A DNA stretch of 44,065 nucleotides, from the IMG/VR virus record IMGVR_UViG_3300042471_001657, positions 1 through 44,065 of that record. The stretch is one strand, 5' to 3'. Each line of letters begins with the position of its first letter. Position 1 is the stretch's first letter. Below, piece by piece: positions 23,662-32,233 of the stretch. The notes under the pieces were generated by a model. The model was not told where the DNA came from, searched no databases, and saw only the letters and a list, made by a program, of their open reading frames with translations. The stretch comes from a virus. A program made the position numbers and the translations under genes.

Positions 23662-25161
23662 ATGGATATCAGAAAATATTTGTTGGAGCAGTTGAATAGT
23701 CAACAATCGACAGCTGAACAACAAGCAAAAAAATTGAAAAATGCTGTTGATGTTGGATGTTTCACGGGTTCGATAGTGGTTGATAAAAATGCTGAGCCTA
23801 TAGAGGAACCAGGTTCACAACCATATGTTCAAGGCAAGGTTGGTAATGATGATGTAAAAATTACAGTTGAACCTAATTTACTTATTAATTTAACTCAAGA
23901 AAAACTACCTGTTGCACAAAGAACTCAACCCATCAAAAGAAGTTGGAATTGTAAATCTTTAGATAATTTATATGTATATCTTAATAAGATTCAAGAATTG
24001 GGATGGACTACTAAAGAGCCCACAGAGCTAGAAATTGGTGAAGGAAATGTTTTGGTTTATAATCTCAAAACAGGCTTGACTTGGTCATCAGATTTAAACA
24101 AGTTCGTTGCTCCGGCTAAGAATGACAACAGATATAAGCAACTTGAAACGTTTTTCAAATACACAAGTCCAATGTTGGCCAACTCAACTCAAGGAATTAA
24201 TGTGTATAAAACTGAAACGGATGTGAGTGACATAACAAATGTTAGATTAGATGATAGAGACTGTGAAGAATCTGTTACTAAGTTGTACAACTACTATACA
24301 AGAGATGAAAAGGCCGATAGTGATAGAATCAAAGTCGAGCAAGAAAATGTACAGAATTGTGTTTATCAGGGAAGACTAAGGTCAGGTAATGTAAGAGTAG
24401 GTCCTCCTAATTTATTCAACAAACAAAAACAAAAAAGAATTGAAGATGTGATGGATGAACTTTTTAATATGTCTTGGCAAGACCCATGGCAAAAACAATT
24501 CAGAATCACAAGGAAACGCGGCCAAAATGAGGGAAAGTTAGTGTTTAACGTCAAGAAAAATTTGATGGAGGCTTATGAGAAAAAACAAGCAAAATTAATT
24601 GAAGCTGACATTTGTAAAAAAAGACTTGATTTGATTATCGAAAACATGGAGGAATTTAAAAAATTCAACACTCCAAAAAAAATCGGTAAGGGTTTCAGAT
24701 ATCTAAGGGAAGCTTCCCAACTGAGAAAGTTAGGGCTATTGAATGAAGAACTAGGAAATTTATTCCAACAAATTTTTGGTAAATCTTTAGATGGTATCCT
24801 AACTAACGTATCAGAACCTTTGTTAACTTCAATTTTTGATAAGATAGACCTTCCTGAAGACATCAAAACAGACGTGGTAAATAGAATTCATTCTAAAACT
24901 ACAGAACTTTTGGCAAATATGGATAATTGTGAAAATCTGACAAACTTCTTATCTACACAACTTTCCGAAGCACTTGCTGATAAAATAATGGCAAACAAAC
25001 TGATTGGTTCAGAATTGATAGATAATAGTCTTAACGAGTTAGTTAAAGGAGAAAATTTCAAACAAAATATTTCCTCAAAATTACATGATAATATTTGTGC
25101 GTTGTTTGAAAAATTTTCTGAAAACGCGAAAAATTTGGTGACAAAACTTTCTGAAGTTTAA
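23662..25161 (+). CDS. Tagged putative virion protein (499 aa)
   Basis: It opens with MDIRKYLLE and then Q, one of the cleanest LxE-type leaders. The N-terminal half is mixed and contains several Cys residues (VGCFTGSIVV, WNCKSLDNLYVYL). The C-terminal 200 residues are long helices with heptad-like spacing (MEEFKKFNTPKKIG, LREASQLRKLGLLNEELGNL), possibly a coiled coil. It ends the plus-strand operon and converges on clpP, separated by a terminator. Function unknown. Confidence 0.65.
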   Translation: MDIRKYLLEQLNSQQSTAEQQAKKLKNAVDVGCFTGSIVVDKNAEPIEEPGSQPYVQGKVGNDDVKITVEPNLLINLTQEKLPVAQRTQPIKRSWNCKSLDNLYVYLNKIQELGWTTKEPTELEIGEGNVLVYNLKTGLTWSSDLNKFVAPAKNDNRYKQLETFFKYTSPMLANSTQGINVYKTETDVSDITNVRLDDRDCEESVTKLYNYYTRDEKADSDRIKVEQENVQNCVYQGRLRSGNVRVGPPNLFNKQKQKRIEDVMDELFNMSWQDPWQKQFRITRKRGQNEGKLVFNVKKNLMEAYEKKQAKLIEADICKKRLDLIIENMEEFKKFNTPKKIGKGFRYLREASQLRKLGLLNEELGNLFQQIFGKSLDGILTNVSEPLLTSIFDKIDLPEDIKTDVVNRIHSKTTELLANMDNCENLTNFLSTQLSEALADKIMANKLIGSELIDNSLNELVKGENFKQNISSKLHDNICALFEKFSENAKNLVTKLSEV

Positions 25162-25205
25162 ACCAAAATAAAAGAACAAACAAAAAGGGGGTGTTCTAAA
25201 ATCTG

Positions 25206-25231
25206 AAAGAAGGGGTTAATTCCCCTTCTTT
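25206..25231. terminator. Bidirectional intrinsic terminator
   Basis: AAAGAAGGGG (25206-25215) with CCCCTTCTTT (25222-25231), followed by T-rich sequence on the plus strand. It overlaps the last codons of clpP. Confidence 0.85.
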
Positions 25232-25896
25232 TTTGTTTTAACAATTTCGTCGATAATACCATAATCTAGTGCTTCATCTGAGTCAAGCCACAAGTCTCGA
25301 GTAGCATCTTGTTTAACTTGTTCGGGTGATTTGTCACAGTATTCACCAAGTAAAACAAATAGTGTATGATTAATCTTTTGCCATTCTTTCATACTAATTT
25401 CGGCATCTTGAATATTTCCTCCGAAACCACCTGAAGATTGGTGTAACATTGTTCGTGAAAAACGAAGTGAACTTCTTTTAGCTTTTGTACCAGCACCTAA
25501 TAGTATTGAACCCATAGAGGCTGCCATGCCTGTGTTTACGGTGCGAATATCACATCCGATATAATTCATAACATCTACCATTGACAAACCAGATTTCACA
25601 CTCCCACCAGGTGAATCAATGTGCATAGTAATGTCAGTTTTATCTGTGGAATCCAAAAACATTAATTGTGCCTGAACTACAGTTGACATACGGTCGTCTA
25701 CAGGTCCTGCCACCCATAAAAGTCGGTCTCTCATCAATCGGGAAAAAATATCTATTTGTGTCGCCCTCATTTCCCTTTCTTCGAGAATATAAGGTGTCAT
25801 TGAAGATTCTATCTTCATACCGTGATAATGTAAATCTAAAGAGTTTTTACCCAAATGATTTACATAATACTTTTCAAATTCATTTTGAAATCTCAT
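25216..25896 (-). CDS. clpP: ClpP-family serine protease
   Basis: The catalytic triad is intact: Ser127 in GMAASMGS, His152 in TMLHQSSGG and Asp201 in TRDLWLD. The MHIDSPGGSVKSGLSMVDVM strand-turn region is typical. At 226 aa it is near bacterial ClpP length, with a 30-residue N-terminal extension. No Clp ATPase is in the window, so it could work with host ClpX or alone. As a second possibility it might process virion precursors, since ClpP-like folds serve as head proteases in some phages; the host-type promoter argues for an earlier role. The start has no Shine-Dalgarno. Confidence 0.92.
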   Translation of the reverse strand: MRFQNEFEKYYVNHLGKNSLDLHYHGMKIESSMTPYILEEREMRATQIDIFSRLMRDRLLWVAGPVDDRMSTVVQAQLMFLDSTDKTDITMHIDSPGGSVKSGLSMVDVMNYIGCDIRTVNTGMAASMGSILLGAGTKAKRSSLRFSRTMLHQSSGGFGGNIQDAEISMKEWQKINHTLFVLLGEYCDKSPEQVKQDATRDLWLDSDEALDYGIIDEIVKTKKKGN

Positions 25897-25912
25897 AATT
25901 GATTATTTTCAA

Positions 25913-25943
25913 CAAAAATATGAAAATAAAATTAAAGACCCAA
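25913..25943 (-). promoter_or_regulatory. Host-type sigma promoter of clpP
   Basis: Minus sense: TTG (25941-25943), 20 nt, TATTTTTG (25913-25920). The -33 element lies inside the end of the upstream gene. Confidence 0.7.
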
Positions 25944-26576
25944 AATATCATCCACAATTTCTTTCGAATCTAAATTGGTCCAATTTCTAGGGTGTTCGTA
26001 TGACCAAAAAACTTTCCAATTACCATACCAGATTTTTCCGTGTTTTCTGTGGTCTCTGGTTTTGAAATCAGTACTTTGTTTCGGAAATCTACCGATGTTA
26101 TAAGTTTTATAGTATTCTATACCTGAGGTTTTGTAAAAAGAAGGAAACATCTTATCTATCTCTTCAAATCTTGAAACTACGGTTGGTTTACACATGTGAA
26201 TTCTTTCATATTCTTTGATTCGGTCTGCCCATAGGCTGGCTTCATCGAAATTATGGGTATCTAAATTGAATAAAACCATCTGTCCAGCGTCGTTGAATCT
26301 GTGAGCATAAATTTTTTGTAACCCATAGTTCAAAACAAATTTATAAATTATGACCTCCCATTCCCCATAAAACTCTATGGGTACTGTAAATTCTTTTCTC
26401 CAAATTTCCTCGGGTGATGTTGTAATTTTGTGAGATTGAATATGAGACGAATGGTCCTCTCCTTTTCTGTACTCTCTTAATTCCACCAAATAGTTTAAGT
26501 CTGGTCCATAAACTTTTACTTTAGGAAAAGGAGAAAAATTTATATCAATAAGTTCATCATTTATTTGAATATACAT
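25932..26576 (-). CDS. Hypothetical protein downstream of the carbamoyltransferases
   Basis: 214 aa. N-terminal beta strands (MYIQINDELIDINFSPFPKV) lead to a Trp/Tyr-rich C-terminal half (KHGKIWYGNWKVFWSYEHPR). The start overlaps the end of the carbamoyltransferase gene by 20 nt, indicating coupled expression and a related task. No catalytic motif is evident. It may supply substrate recognition, but this is inference. Confidence 0.6.
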   Translation of the reverse strand: MYIQINDELIDINFSPFPKVKVYGPDLNYLVELREYRKGEDHSSHIQSHKITTSPEEIWRKEFTVPIEFYGEWEVIIYKFVLNYGLQKIYAHRFNDAGQMVLFNLDTHNFDEASLWADRIKEYERIHMCKPTVVSRFEEIDKMFPSFYKTSGIEYYKTYNIGRFPKQSTDFKTRDHRKHGKIWYGNWKVFWSYEHPRNWTNLDSKEIVDDILGL

Positions 26577-28149
26577 AATTTCCTATAACTAATTTATCAA
26601 TTATTTTTTTTTCTAACGAATTGAAAGCTTGTGAAGGATTTTCGATAATCGGTTCATTATGTGAATTGAATGAAGTATTCAATAGCACTGGAATTCCTGA
26701 AATTTTATAATATTCATTTAATATTTCCCAAAACTTTGGAAGTTTATCTTTTCTTACCAATTGTGGTCTTGCCGTTTTATCGGATTTTTGAATTACAGCT
26801 GGAATTTTTTCAATCCACTCGGCTTTGGTTGAATAACAAATTGTCATAAACTCAGCACTATATTTGGATTTAGGGTTTTCGAATATACTTTCGAAAAATT
26901 CTTCCATAACTATTGGAGCAAACGGCATTGTATCATATCTATGTAGCCTTTGGTTCAATATTTTGTGGGTTCCGATATCCGTTGGTCTAACCAAAATACT
27001 TCTGGCCCCCAACGCTCTTGGACCGTGTTCAGAACCATATTGATACCATCCAATAATTGACCCTTGATTTATTTCTTTGGCAATTTTTGAGGGATTGTAA
27101 TCTTCTACGTTAAAGTTATATGATTTTGATATCTCATTTACTTCATCATCTGAGTATTTTGGGCCAAAATAAACATTTTCGAACTTTTTAGGTGAGTTCC
27201 ATTCCCCAAGTGAGTTGGCTTTGATGATACATGCCCCTAACGCTAATCCTTCATCACCCATTGGTGGCATAATATATATTTCTTCAACCCAAGGTAACTC
27301 GTTAATTTTTTGATTCAATTTTACGTTAGCAAAAAGACCACCTGATAAACATATTTTTTTGTATTCTGGATATTTTGAATGTAAATCTTCTAAAAACTTC
27401 AGAAATATATCTTCCGTGTATTTTTGTAAGTTATAACAATAAATTTGTTGTCCTTCCAATGAATCAAAATAACCATGAGAATATAAATAATCGGCAACAA
27501 ATTGAGTTTTGGATGCTGTTCCTGATGGGAAAAACCTAAAATTATCGTATTTTATACAGCTCGAAATCATGTTATAAATGTCTTTATCAAAATTTCCGTT
27601 AGGTGCCATACCCATAAGCTTACCTTCATCTTTACACATCTTCCAAATGCCCTCACCGTATTTATCATAGTGTTTCATTGATGAAGTACTAAATCCCCAC
27701 AAATGGGCTAGACTCCCGTAATCGGACATTAATCCTCGTAGGACAAGATTCATTTTTCCATTCTCACAAATAAAAACCTTGAGAACGGAACTCTCCCCAC
27801 CCCCATCATAAGATATTGTCATAACCTTTCCGTCCATACCACTTGTAAAATAAGCACCATAACAATGGGCATCGTGGTGACTAACAGTTTCGTATTTACC
27901 TCTAGTTTTTCTTGTTGCCCAAACTTCAGGGATGGGTTCTACAAAGACATTGTAGTCCGCATCAGTCAATTTCAACCCTGTAACCTGTTGTATTTTTTCT
28001 ACTGACAAGTCAGCTTGCCTGTCATAATATTCCCCGGCTTTAATTCTTGTTATTCTTTCCTCTTCGATTACAGAAACGATTTCTCCGTCATTTACTAGGG
28101 CACAGACTTGACTGTGGGAACCTGTGAAAATACCGTATATGGAGCTCAT
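26557..28149 (-). CDS. NodU/CmcH-family carbamoyltransferase (copy 2)
   Basis: These enzymes transfer a carbamoyl group from carbamoyl phosphate to a hydroxyl, through a carbamoyl-adenylate. The Kae1-like N-terminal domain shows SHHDAHCYGAYFTSG, ISYDGGGESSVLK and LSGGLFANVKLN. The C-terminal domain shows HGPRALGARSILVRP, PFAPIVMEEFF and LLNTSFNSHNEPI. The length (530 aa) is normal for the family. It is only distantly similar to the neighbouring copy, so the two probably have different substrates. The start overlaps the upstream copy's stop by 4 nt. In phages such enzymes can modify DNA bases or surface glycans; the sequence does not tell which. Confidence 0.9.
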   Translation of the reverse strand: MSSIYGIFTGSHSQVCALVNDGEIVSVIEEERITRIKAGEYYDRQADLSVEKIQQVTGLKLTDADYNVFVEPIPEVWATRKTRGKYETVSHHDAHCYGAYFTSGMDGKVMTISYDGGGESSVLKVFICENGKMNLVLRGLMSDYGSLAHLWGFSTSSMKHYDKYGEGIWKMCKDEGKLMGMAPNGNFDKDIYNMISSCIKYDNFRFFPSGTASKTQFVADYLYSHGYFDSLEGQQIYCYNLQKYTEDIFLKFLEDLHSKYPEYKKICLSGGLFANVKLNQKINELPWVEEIYIMPPMGDEGLALGACIIKANSLGEWNSPKKFENVYFGPKYSDDEVNEISKSYNFNVEDYNPSKIAKEINQGSIIGWYQYGSEHGPRALGARSILVRPTDIGTHKILNQRLHRYDTMPFAPIVMEEFFESIFENPKSKYSAEFMTICYSTKAEWIEKIPAVIQKSDKTARPQLVRKDKLPKFWEILNEYYKISGIPVLLNTSFNSHNEPIIENPSQAFNSLEKKIIDKLVIGNYVYSNK

Positions 28150-29819
28150 AATGGTTCTTTAGAAATAATAAAATTATTTATTACTAAAATGTCTAAATTC
28201 CTTGAAACAAAGGTTTTTATGGCGTCACCTGGAGTTTCTATAATTGGTTCACCAGGTCCATTAAAACTTGTGTTTAGTAGTACAGGGACACCTGTTTGAT
28301 TATAAAAACCTTTAATTAGTTTGTAGAATTTTGGATTTGATTCTTCTGTAACAGATTGATGTCTAGCTGACCCGTCAATGTGTACAACCGCAGGTATTTT
28401 ATTTCTCCACGCTTCTTTGACCATTGTAGTTACCAACATGTGTGGTGAGTAAACGTCTGACTCAAATACTTCTGACTGGTGTTCGAATAAAACCGCAGGT
28501 GCGAAGGGTCTATACCATTCTCTTCCTTTGATGTCAGAATTGATGTGCCCTGTCATCCATGCTTGAGTTGGTGATGCGATTATGGAACGATTTCCTAATG
28601 CTCTTGGACCAATTTCGGAACCATCTTGAAACCAACCAATAACTCTGTTTTGAGTTAAGAAAAACAAAACTTTTTCGATTAAATCATCGAAATCATCAAA
28701 GTTCTCAAAACTTAAAAAAGGGTTGGAGTTAAGAGACGCCACAACTTCATGAGTTTGATAAGTTTTACCGAAGTAAGGACTAATAAATTTAGGTTTGGTT
28801 TGGTTATCGAATTTACTGGCTCCGTACCAAGCGCAACCTAATGGAATTCCACTGTCGTCGGCTGGCGGGAGAAAGAAACATTTTTTGAATAATCCAGAGT
28901 TGAGTATAAGTTCGTTAGAATTACAATTTAAGAAAGAACCACCGGCAGTACAAACATTTGGTGAGTTGGTTAAGTTTTTTGCTATCTTTGCTAAAATTAA
29001 AGAAGCTCTTTCTTGTTCTCTTTGATAAATTCCTGCCACACATGCTTTGGAAAAAAAGTCACTTTTCCAAGTTACTTTCGGGTAGATAACAACTCCTGGT
29101 ATGAAAATATCATTTTCTAATTCTTGTACATAAAGTGGTGCCTCGTTTACAATTTCAGGGTCGGCATAAGATGCCATTCCCATCAATTTACCAGCAGGCC
29201 AAGTAGCTGTGTTTGGTTCGTAAATTAGTTGTAAACACCCTTGGGAATATAAAGTTCCTAAAGAACAAGATTTATCTTCCTGAAAAGGTACGGGATACTC
29301 CATCCATTTTTTGAAAACCTCTTTGTACCCTCCCTTTGTGAAATTAACAATTGTCATGGATTCAGTCCAGTCTGTAAGATTGGAGAGATTTTCCGCATAT
29401 TCGGGATACCATTCGTGTGTCTTATTCTTGTAAGAAATTATACTTCCTGAAGCATCACCGACTATCACACAAGCCTCATCGAGACCTGAACTATAGAAAC
29501 TTGAAAAGGCATGTGCTAAATGATGTGGAACAAATGATATATTTCCCTCATCAATTTCAGTAAACCTTTCTCTCAACATATTAGCAGTGTTGTCGATGAT
29601 TTCTGTTGTGCTGTAGACCCAATGGTTGATGTCTCTATAACCAATTCCTAAACTGTTAAGACAATAATCTATCGAATCGAAAGGTAACTTACCTTCCGAG
29701 TACGCCCCGTCGTGTTTAATTCTAGATAATCTTTCTTGAGTTATACCGACTTTTACTTCACCATTTTCAATAATTACAGCACCTTTATCGTGCCCTACTG
29801 AGAACCCTAATATTTTCAT
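28146..29819 (-). CDS. NodU/CmcH-family carbamoyltransferase (copy 1)
   Basis: 557 aa with the full family pattern: FSVGHDKGAVIIENG at the N-terminus, VPHHLAHAFSSFYSSGLDEA, IVGDASG, TAGGSFLNCNSNELI, DDSGIPLGCAWYG, IGPRALGNRSIIASP, PFAPAVLFEH and LLNTSFNGPGEPI. The His cluster and Asp residues that hold metal and nucleotide are present. It is transcribed from the HNH promoter region through 30408 and 30122 and is coupled to copy 2. Two adjacent, divergent carbamoyltransferases suggest sequential or alternative modification of one polymer. Confidence 0.9.
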   Translation of the reverse strand: MKILGFSVGHDKGAVIIENGEVKVGITQERLSRIKHDGAYSEGKLPFDSIDYCLNSLGIGYRDINHWVYSTTEIIDNTANMLRERFTEIDEGNISFVPHHLAHAFSSFYSSGLDEACVIVGDASGSIISYKNKTHEWYPEYAENLSNLTDWTESMTIVNFTKGGYKEVFKKWMEYPVPFQEDKSCSLGTLYSQGCLQLIYEPNTATWPAGKLMGMASYADPEIVNEAPLYVQELENDIFIPGVVIYPKVTWKSDFFSKACVAGIYQREQERASLILAKIAKNLTNSPNVCTAGGSFLNCNSNELILNSGLFKKCFFLPPADDSGIPLGCAWYGASKFDNQTKPKFISPYFGKTYQTHEVVASLNSNPFLSFENFDDFDDLIEKVLFFLTQNRVIGWFQDGSEIGPRALGNRSIIASPTQAWMTGHINSDIKGREWYRPFAPAVLFEHQSEVFESDVYSPHMLVTTMVKEAWRNKIPAVVHIDGSARHQSVTEESNPKFYKLIKGFYNQTGVPVLLNTSFNGPGEPIIETPGDAIKTFVSRNLDILVINNFIISKEPL

Positions 29820-29837
29820 AATTTGAAAAAAACATTT

Positions 29838-30122
29838 TTATTGATTTTCTGGGTCAAGCGTTAATGGGGTTCCTTCAGGAAGGTCCTCATCACACTTATA
29901 GATATGAACGTTATCTTTCATCTTGAATACGATTACTTTTTTTACATCGTCATCCAATTTGATATCACCTTTTATATCAACAACAATGCCTTGATTTTCT
30001 TCTAAAATAAGAGCTAGTGCCCTACCAAAGATTAATGAAATGTTGGTTAATTCGATTTGAGTGGGTTGCCCACCAATGTTCCCTTCGGGGATTGTATTTT
30101 GTTCCATTTTATTCTGTTTCAT
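29838..30122 (-). CDS. Small acidic hypothetical protein
   Basis: 94 aa (89 if ATG 30107, which lies 1 nt after the upstream stop, is used). It is a small mixed alpha/beta protein (IELTNISLIFGRALALILEE, VVDIKGDIKLDDDVKKVIVF). Same operon as the HNH and carbamoyltransferase genes. No family recognised. Confidence 0.6.
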   Translation of the reverse strand: MKQNKMEQNTIPEGNIGGQPTQIELTNISLIFGRALALILEENQGIVVDIKGDIKLDDDVKKVIVFKMKDNVHIYKCDEDLPEGTPLTLDPENQ

Positions 30123-30408
30123 TTGAGATTATGTCACCATATTGTGACGCGGCTTTCGGGTTTCTTTCCATAAAAATTTGATATGCCACTTCATATCTTC
30201 CTAATTCAATACGTAATGGGAATAACTCCATGTCCAAAGAATCTGATAAAATTTTCAAACTATCGTTTTGAATTTTTATGATTTCTAATTCAGTTGTTTT
30301 TTTGGTTAATCGGTCATTTGTGATATTCAATCTCAATAATGACCACAAAAGGGCTAAACAAATGATTACAAATGCTATTCTGAAGTTCTTGTCGTTAATC
30401 ATATTCAT
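30109..30408 (-). CDS. Single-span membrane protein with coiled coil
   Basis: 99 aa. One transmembrane helix (about 10-28, FRIAFVIICLALLWSLLRL) is followed by a charged helix with heptad spacing (RLTKKTTELEIIKIQNDSLK). That layout resembles spanin- or Rz-like proteins, though the location argues against a lysis role. It overlaps the next gene by up to 14 nt. Confidence 0.6.
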   Translation of the reverse strand: MNMINDKNFRIAFVIICLALLWSLLRLNITNDRLTKKTTELEIIKIQNDSLKILSDSLDMELFPLRIELGRYEVAYQIFMERNPKAASQYGDIISNETE

Positions 30409-30425
30409 AATTTTAGTAATTTTTT

Positions 30426-30914
30426 TTAATAAACAAATGAATTTTGAAAATCATTCCAAATTTTTGATAAAGAATGATTTTCTGAAACTAAGGTTGGTGC
30501 GAATGGGCGATGTTTCATTTTCATTCGTGCCTCCTCTGGGGTTTTATCTGCTTTCTTTAGATTACATTTTTGGCAAGATGTAACCAAATTGGTCCAATTA
30601 TTTGAACCACCTCTCGATTTGGGAATTACGTGGTCTAAAGTCAAATCTCTAGACGAACCACAATATACACATTCATATCCATCCCTTTTGTAGATTCTGT
30701 TTCTGTTAGCCCTTAATTGTCGAGTATAATGTCTGATGTATCTGAGTAATCGGATGATTACAGGGCGCAAATATGTTTTGTAGCCTGAAACAATTGGGTT
30801 TTCATCTGATTTAACAATTTCAGCCTTTCCTTTGTCTACTAAAATAAACCCTCTTTGTACCGAAGTTACATTAAGTGGTGTATAATCGTAGTTCAAAACC
30901 AACACGTGATTCAT
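30426..30914 (-). CDS. HNH endonuclease
   Basis: The C-terminal half is an HNH nuclease: YKRDGYECVYCG, LTLDHVIPKSRGGSNNW, NLVTSCQKCNLKKADKTPEE. The two CxxC pairs bind zinc, and DHV plus the NW..N residues form the active site. The N-terminal 80 residues (VLNYDYTPLNVTSVQRGFIL) are the companion segment found in a widespread bacterial and phage HNH family. It may act on DNA during infection or be a homing-type element. A host-type promoter lies directly upstream. Confidence 0.88.
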   Translation of the reverse strand: MNHVLVLNYDYTPLNVTSVQRGFILVDKGKAEIVKSDENPIVSGYKTYLRPVIIRLLRYIRHYTRQLRANRNRIYKRDGYECVYCGSSRDLTLDHVIPKSRGGSNNWTNLVTSCQKCNLKKADKTPEEARMKMKHRPFAPTLVSENHSLSKIWNDFQNSFVY

Positions 30915-30930
30915 ACAAAAAACATTTTTA

Positions 30931-30961
30931 CAAAAATAACTTGTTTATTTCAAAAAAACAA
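30931..30961 (-). promoter_or_regulatory. Host-type sigma promoter of the HNH/carbamoyltransferase operon
   Basis: Minus sense: TTG (30959-30961), 20 nt, TATTTTTG (30931-30938). Confidence 0.7.
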
Positions 30962-30982
30962 AAAGGGTCGAATTTTCGACCC
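30962..30982 (-). terminator. Intrinsic terminator
   Basis: GGGTCGAA (30965-30972) with TTCGACCC (30975-30982), followed on the minus strand by TTTTTGTTTTTTT. It ends the small gene at 30998-31102. Confidence 0.75.
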
Positions 30983-30997
30983 CAAATATTAATAGTT

Positions 30998-31102
30998 TTA
31001 ATTTTTGTTTATGGTTCGAGATTTTCCACGTCTCAGCAAACCGATTTTCTCATTTATCATTTTTGTTTCCAAAAGACTCAAATTATTTTGGTCTATATTC
31101 AT
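30998..31102 (-). CDS. Small basic protein with late-type promoter
   Basis: A 34 aa frame, MNIDQNNLSLLETKMINEKI and a basic tail. It has a TATTTATC box 3 nt before the ATG (31106-31113) and an intrinsic terminator after the stop, so it looks like a self-contained late gene. It includes an LLE site as in the tagged proteins. No family recognised. Confidence 0.5.
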   Translation of the reverse strand: MNIDQNNLSLLETKMINEKIGLLRRGKSRTINKN

Positions 31103-31129
31103 ATTGATAAATATTATATCTGACTCATA

Positions 31130-31137
31130 TATTTATA
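31130..31137 (+). promoter_or_regulatory. TATTTATA box of the AT-hook protein gene
   Basis: It lies 11 nt before the ATG at 31149 and is divergent from the box at 31106-31113. Confidence 0.55.
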
Positions 31138-31148
31138 AATAAAATTTG

Positions 31149-31922
31149 ATGAAGTTTTTTTATTTTTATAATGACTTACTTTTAGAGGCCAGATATTATT
31201 CCGATGAGAAATTTAATTGGGTGGCTCAAAATATTGGTGGTTGGATATTAGATAGCACTATTGATAGTCCTTGGAAGATAAAGGCTCTACCATTATACAA
31301 TGAGTTCAAAGATTATTTGAGGTCGAACACCACAAAAAATACAAGTACAGATGATGATATGGTTCTAGCGACCGATTACATTGAAAACTTTTTGAACTTT
31401 TTGTCTCCAAGAGATGCCCAAACTTTCATCAAAGGCTCCATGGAAAAATTCCCAAGAGTAAAAGAGAATATTGTAAATTACTTGAAACCAAAAGTTGACA
31501 CTGGTGTAGAAGGAAAGAGAAGAGGAAGACCCCCAGGTGTCAAAAACAAACCAAAAATAGATTTAACAGACCCGAGTATAAGAATTATAAAAAGAGTTAG
31601 ACCTGAGGAACCAGTGGATGTAACAAAGGGAAAACCTCAGAGAGTGGAACCACAAATTACACAACCGGATGTTCAAAATGAACCCGAAAGTGAACAACCG
31701 GATGTTCAAAGTTTACAAAAAAGAGCCGGAAGACCAAAACTATACGATGACAATTTAACCGCCTTTGAAAGAATGAAGTACAAAAAAGAAGGACCCGGTA
31801 TGATTAAAAGTTTGGAAGGTAAAGTCGAATCTCTAAATTACGAAGCTGAACAAATCAGACAAAGAATCCTAAAAATTATGGGAGACATAGGTAAGAGAAA
31901 AAAATACTTCGGAATAGAATAA
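31149..31922 (+). CDS. Tagged AT-hook DNA-binding protein
   Basis: The leader MKFFYFYNDLLLE followed by A fits the packaging tag closely. The ATG at 31149 is used rather than TTG 31146. After an N-terminal helical domain (to about 115), two AT-hook motifs appear, GKRRGRPPGVKNKP (about 122-135) and KRAGRPKLYD (about 195-204). Between them is a PQ-rich linker with a repeated QPDVQ. The C-terminus is a helix ending KRKKYFGIE. AT-hooks bind the minor groove of AT-rich DNA, so this protein could be packaged bound to the genome. Confidence 0.75.
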   Translation: MKFFYFYNDLLLEARYYSDEKFNWVAQNIGGWILDSTIDSPWKIKALPLYNEFKDYLRSNTTKNTSTDDDMVLATDYIENFLNFLSPRDAQTFIKGSMEKFPRVKENIVNYLKPKVDTGVEGKRRGRPPGVKNKPKIDLTDPSIRIIKRVRPEEPVDVTKGKPQRVEPQITQPDVQNEPESEQPDVQSLQKRAGRPKLYDDNLTAFERMKYKKEGPGMIKSLEGKVESLNYEAEQIRQRILKIMGDIGKRKKYFGIE

Positions 31923-31937
31923 TTTTTCTTATATTTG
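31908..31937 (+). promoter_or_regulatory. Host-type promoter of the tRNA cluster
   Basis: TATATTTG (31930-31937) with TTC instead of TTG 19 nt upstream (31908-31910). It lies 8 nt before the first tRNA. Confidence 0.5.
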
Positions 31938-31945
31938 TGTTGAAA

Positions 31946-32019
31946 TGGGAAGTGGCTCAGCCCGGTAGAGCACCTGGTTTGGGACCAGGGGGCCGCAGGT
32001 TCGAATCCTGTCTTCCCAA
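31946..32019 (+). tRNA. tRNA-Pro (UGG)
   Basis: Cloverleaf with acceptor TGGGAAG/CTTCCCA, anticodon loop TTTGGGA and a TTCGAAT T-loop. First gene of the cluster. No encoded CCA. Confidence 0.93.
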
Positions 32020-32024
32020 CAAAC

Positions 32025-32096
32025 GTCTTCTTAGCTCAGCGGTAGAGCATCTCGCTGTTAACGAGAGGGTCCAAGGTTCGAGCCCTTGAGGGGACG
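32025..32096 (+). tRNA. tRNA-Asn (GUU)
   Basis: Acceptor GTCTTCT/AGGGGAC, anticodon loop CTGTTAA, T-loop TTCGAGC. Several G-T pairs in the acceptor stem. Confidence 0.92.
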
Positions 32097-32111
32097 CAAA
32101 GTGGAACAAAC

Positions 32112-32147
32112 GTACAGTAACCACAGGGGTCCTAGGCCTCACTGTAC
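32112..32147 (+). ncRNA. Structured spacer A between tRNA-Asn and tRNA-Gly
   Basis: Closing stem GTACAGT (32112-32118) with ACTGTAC (32141-32147), and an inner hairpin GGGG/CCTC (32126-32129 with 32137-32140). It is of a size and position to be released by tRNA processing. Confidence 0.4.
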
Positions 32148-32152
32148 TACAG

Positions 32153-32225
32153 GCGGAAGTAGCTCATTCGGTAGAGCACGACCTTGCCAAGGTCGGGGTG
32201 GCCAGTTCGAGCCTGGTCTTCCGCT
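32153..32225 (+). tRNA. tRNA-Gly (GCC)
   Basis: Acceptor GCGGAAG/CTTCCGC, anticodon loop TTGCCAA, T-loop TTCGAGC. Confidence 0.93.
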
Positions 32226-32233
32226 CCATATAA

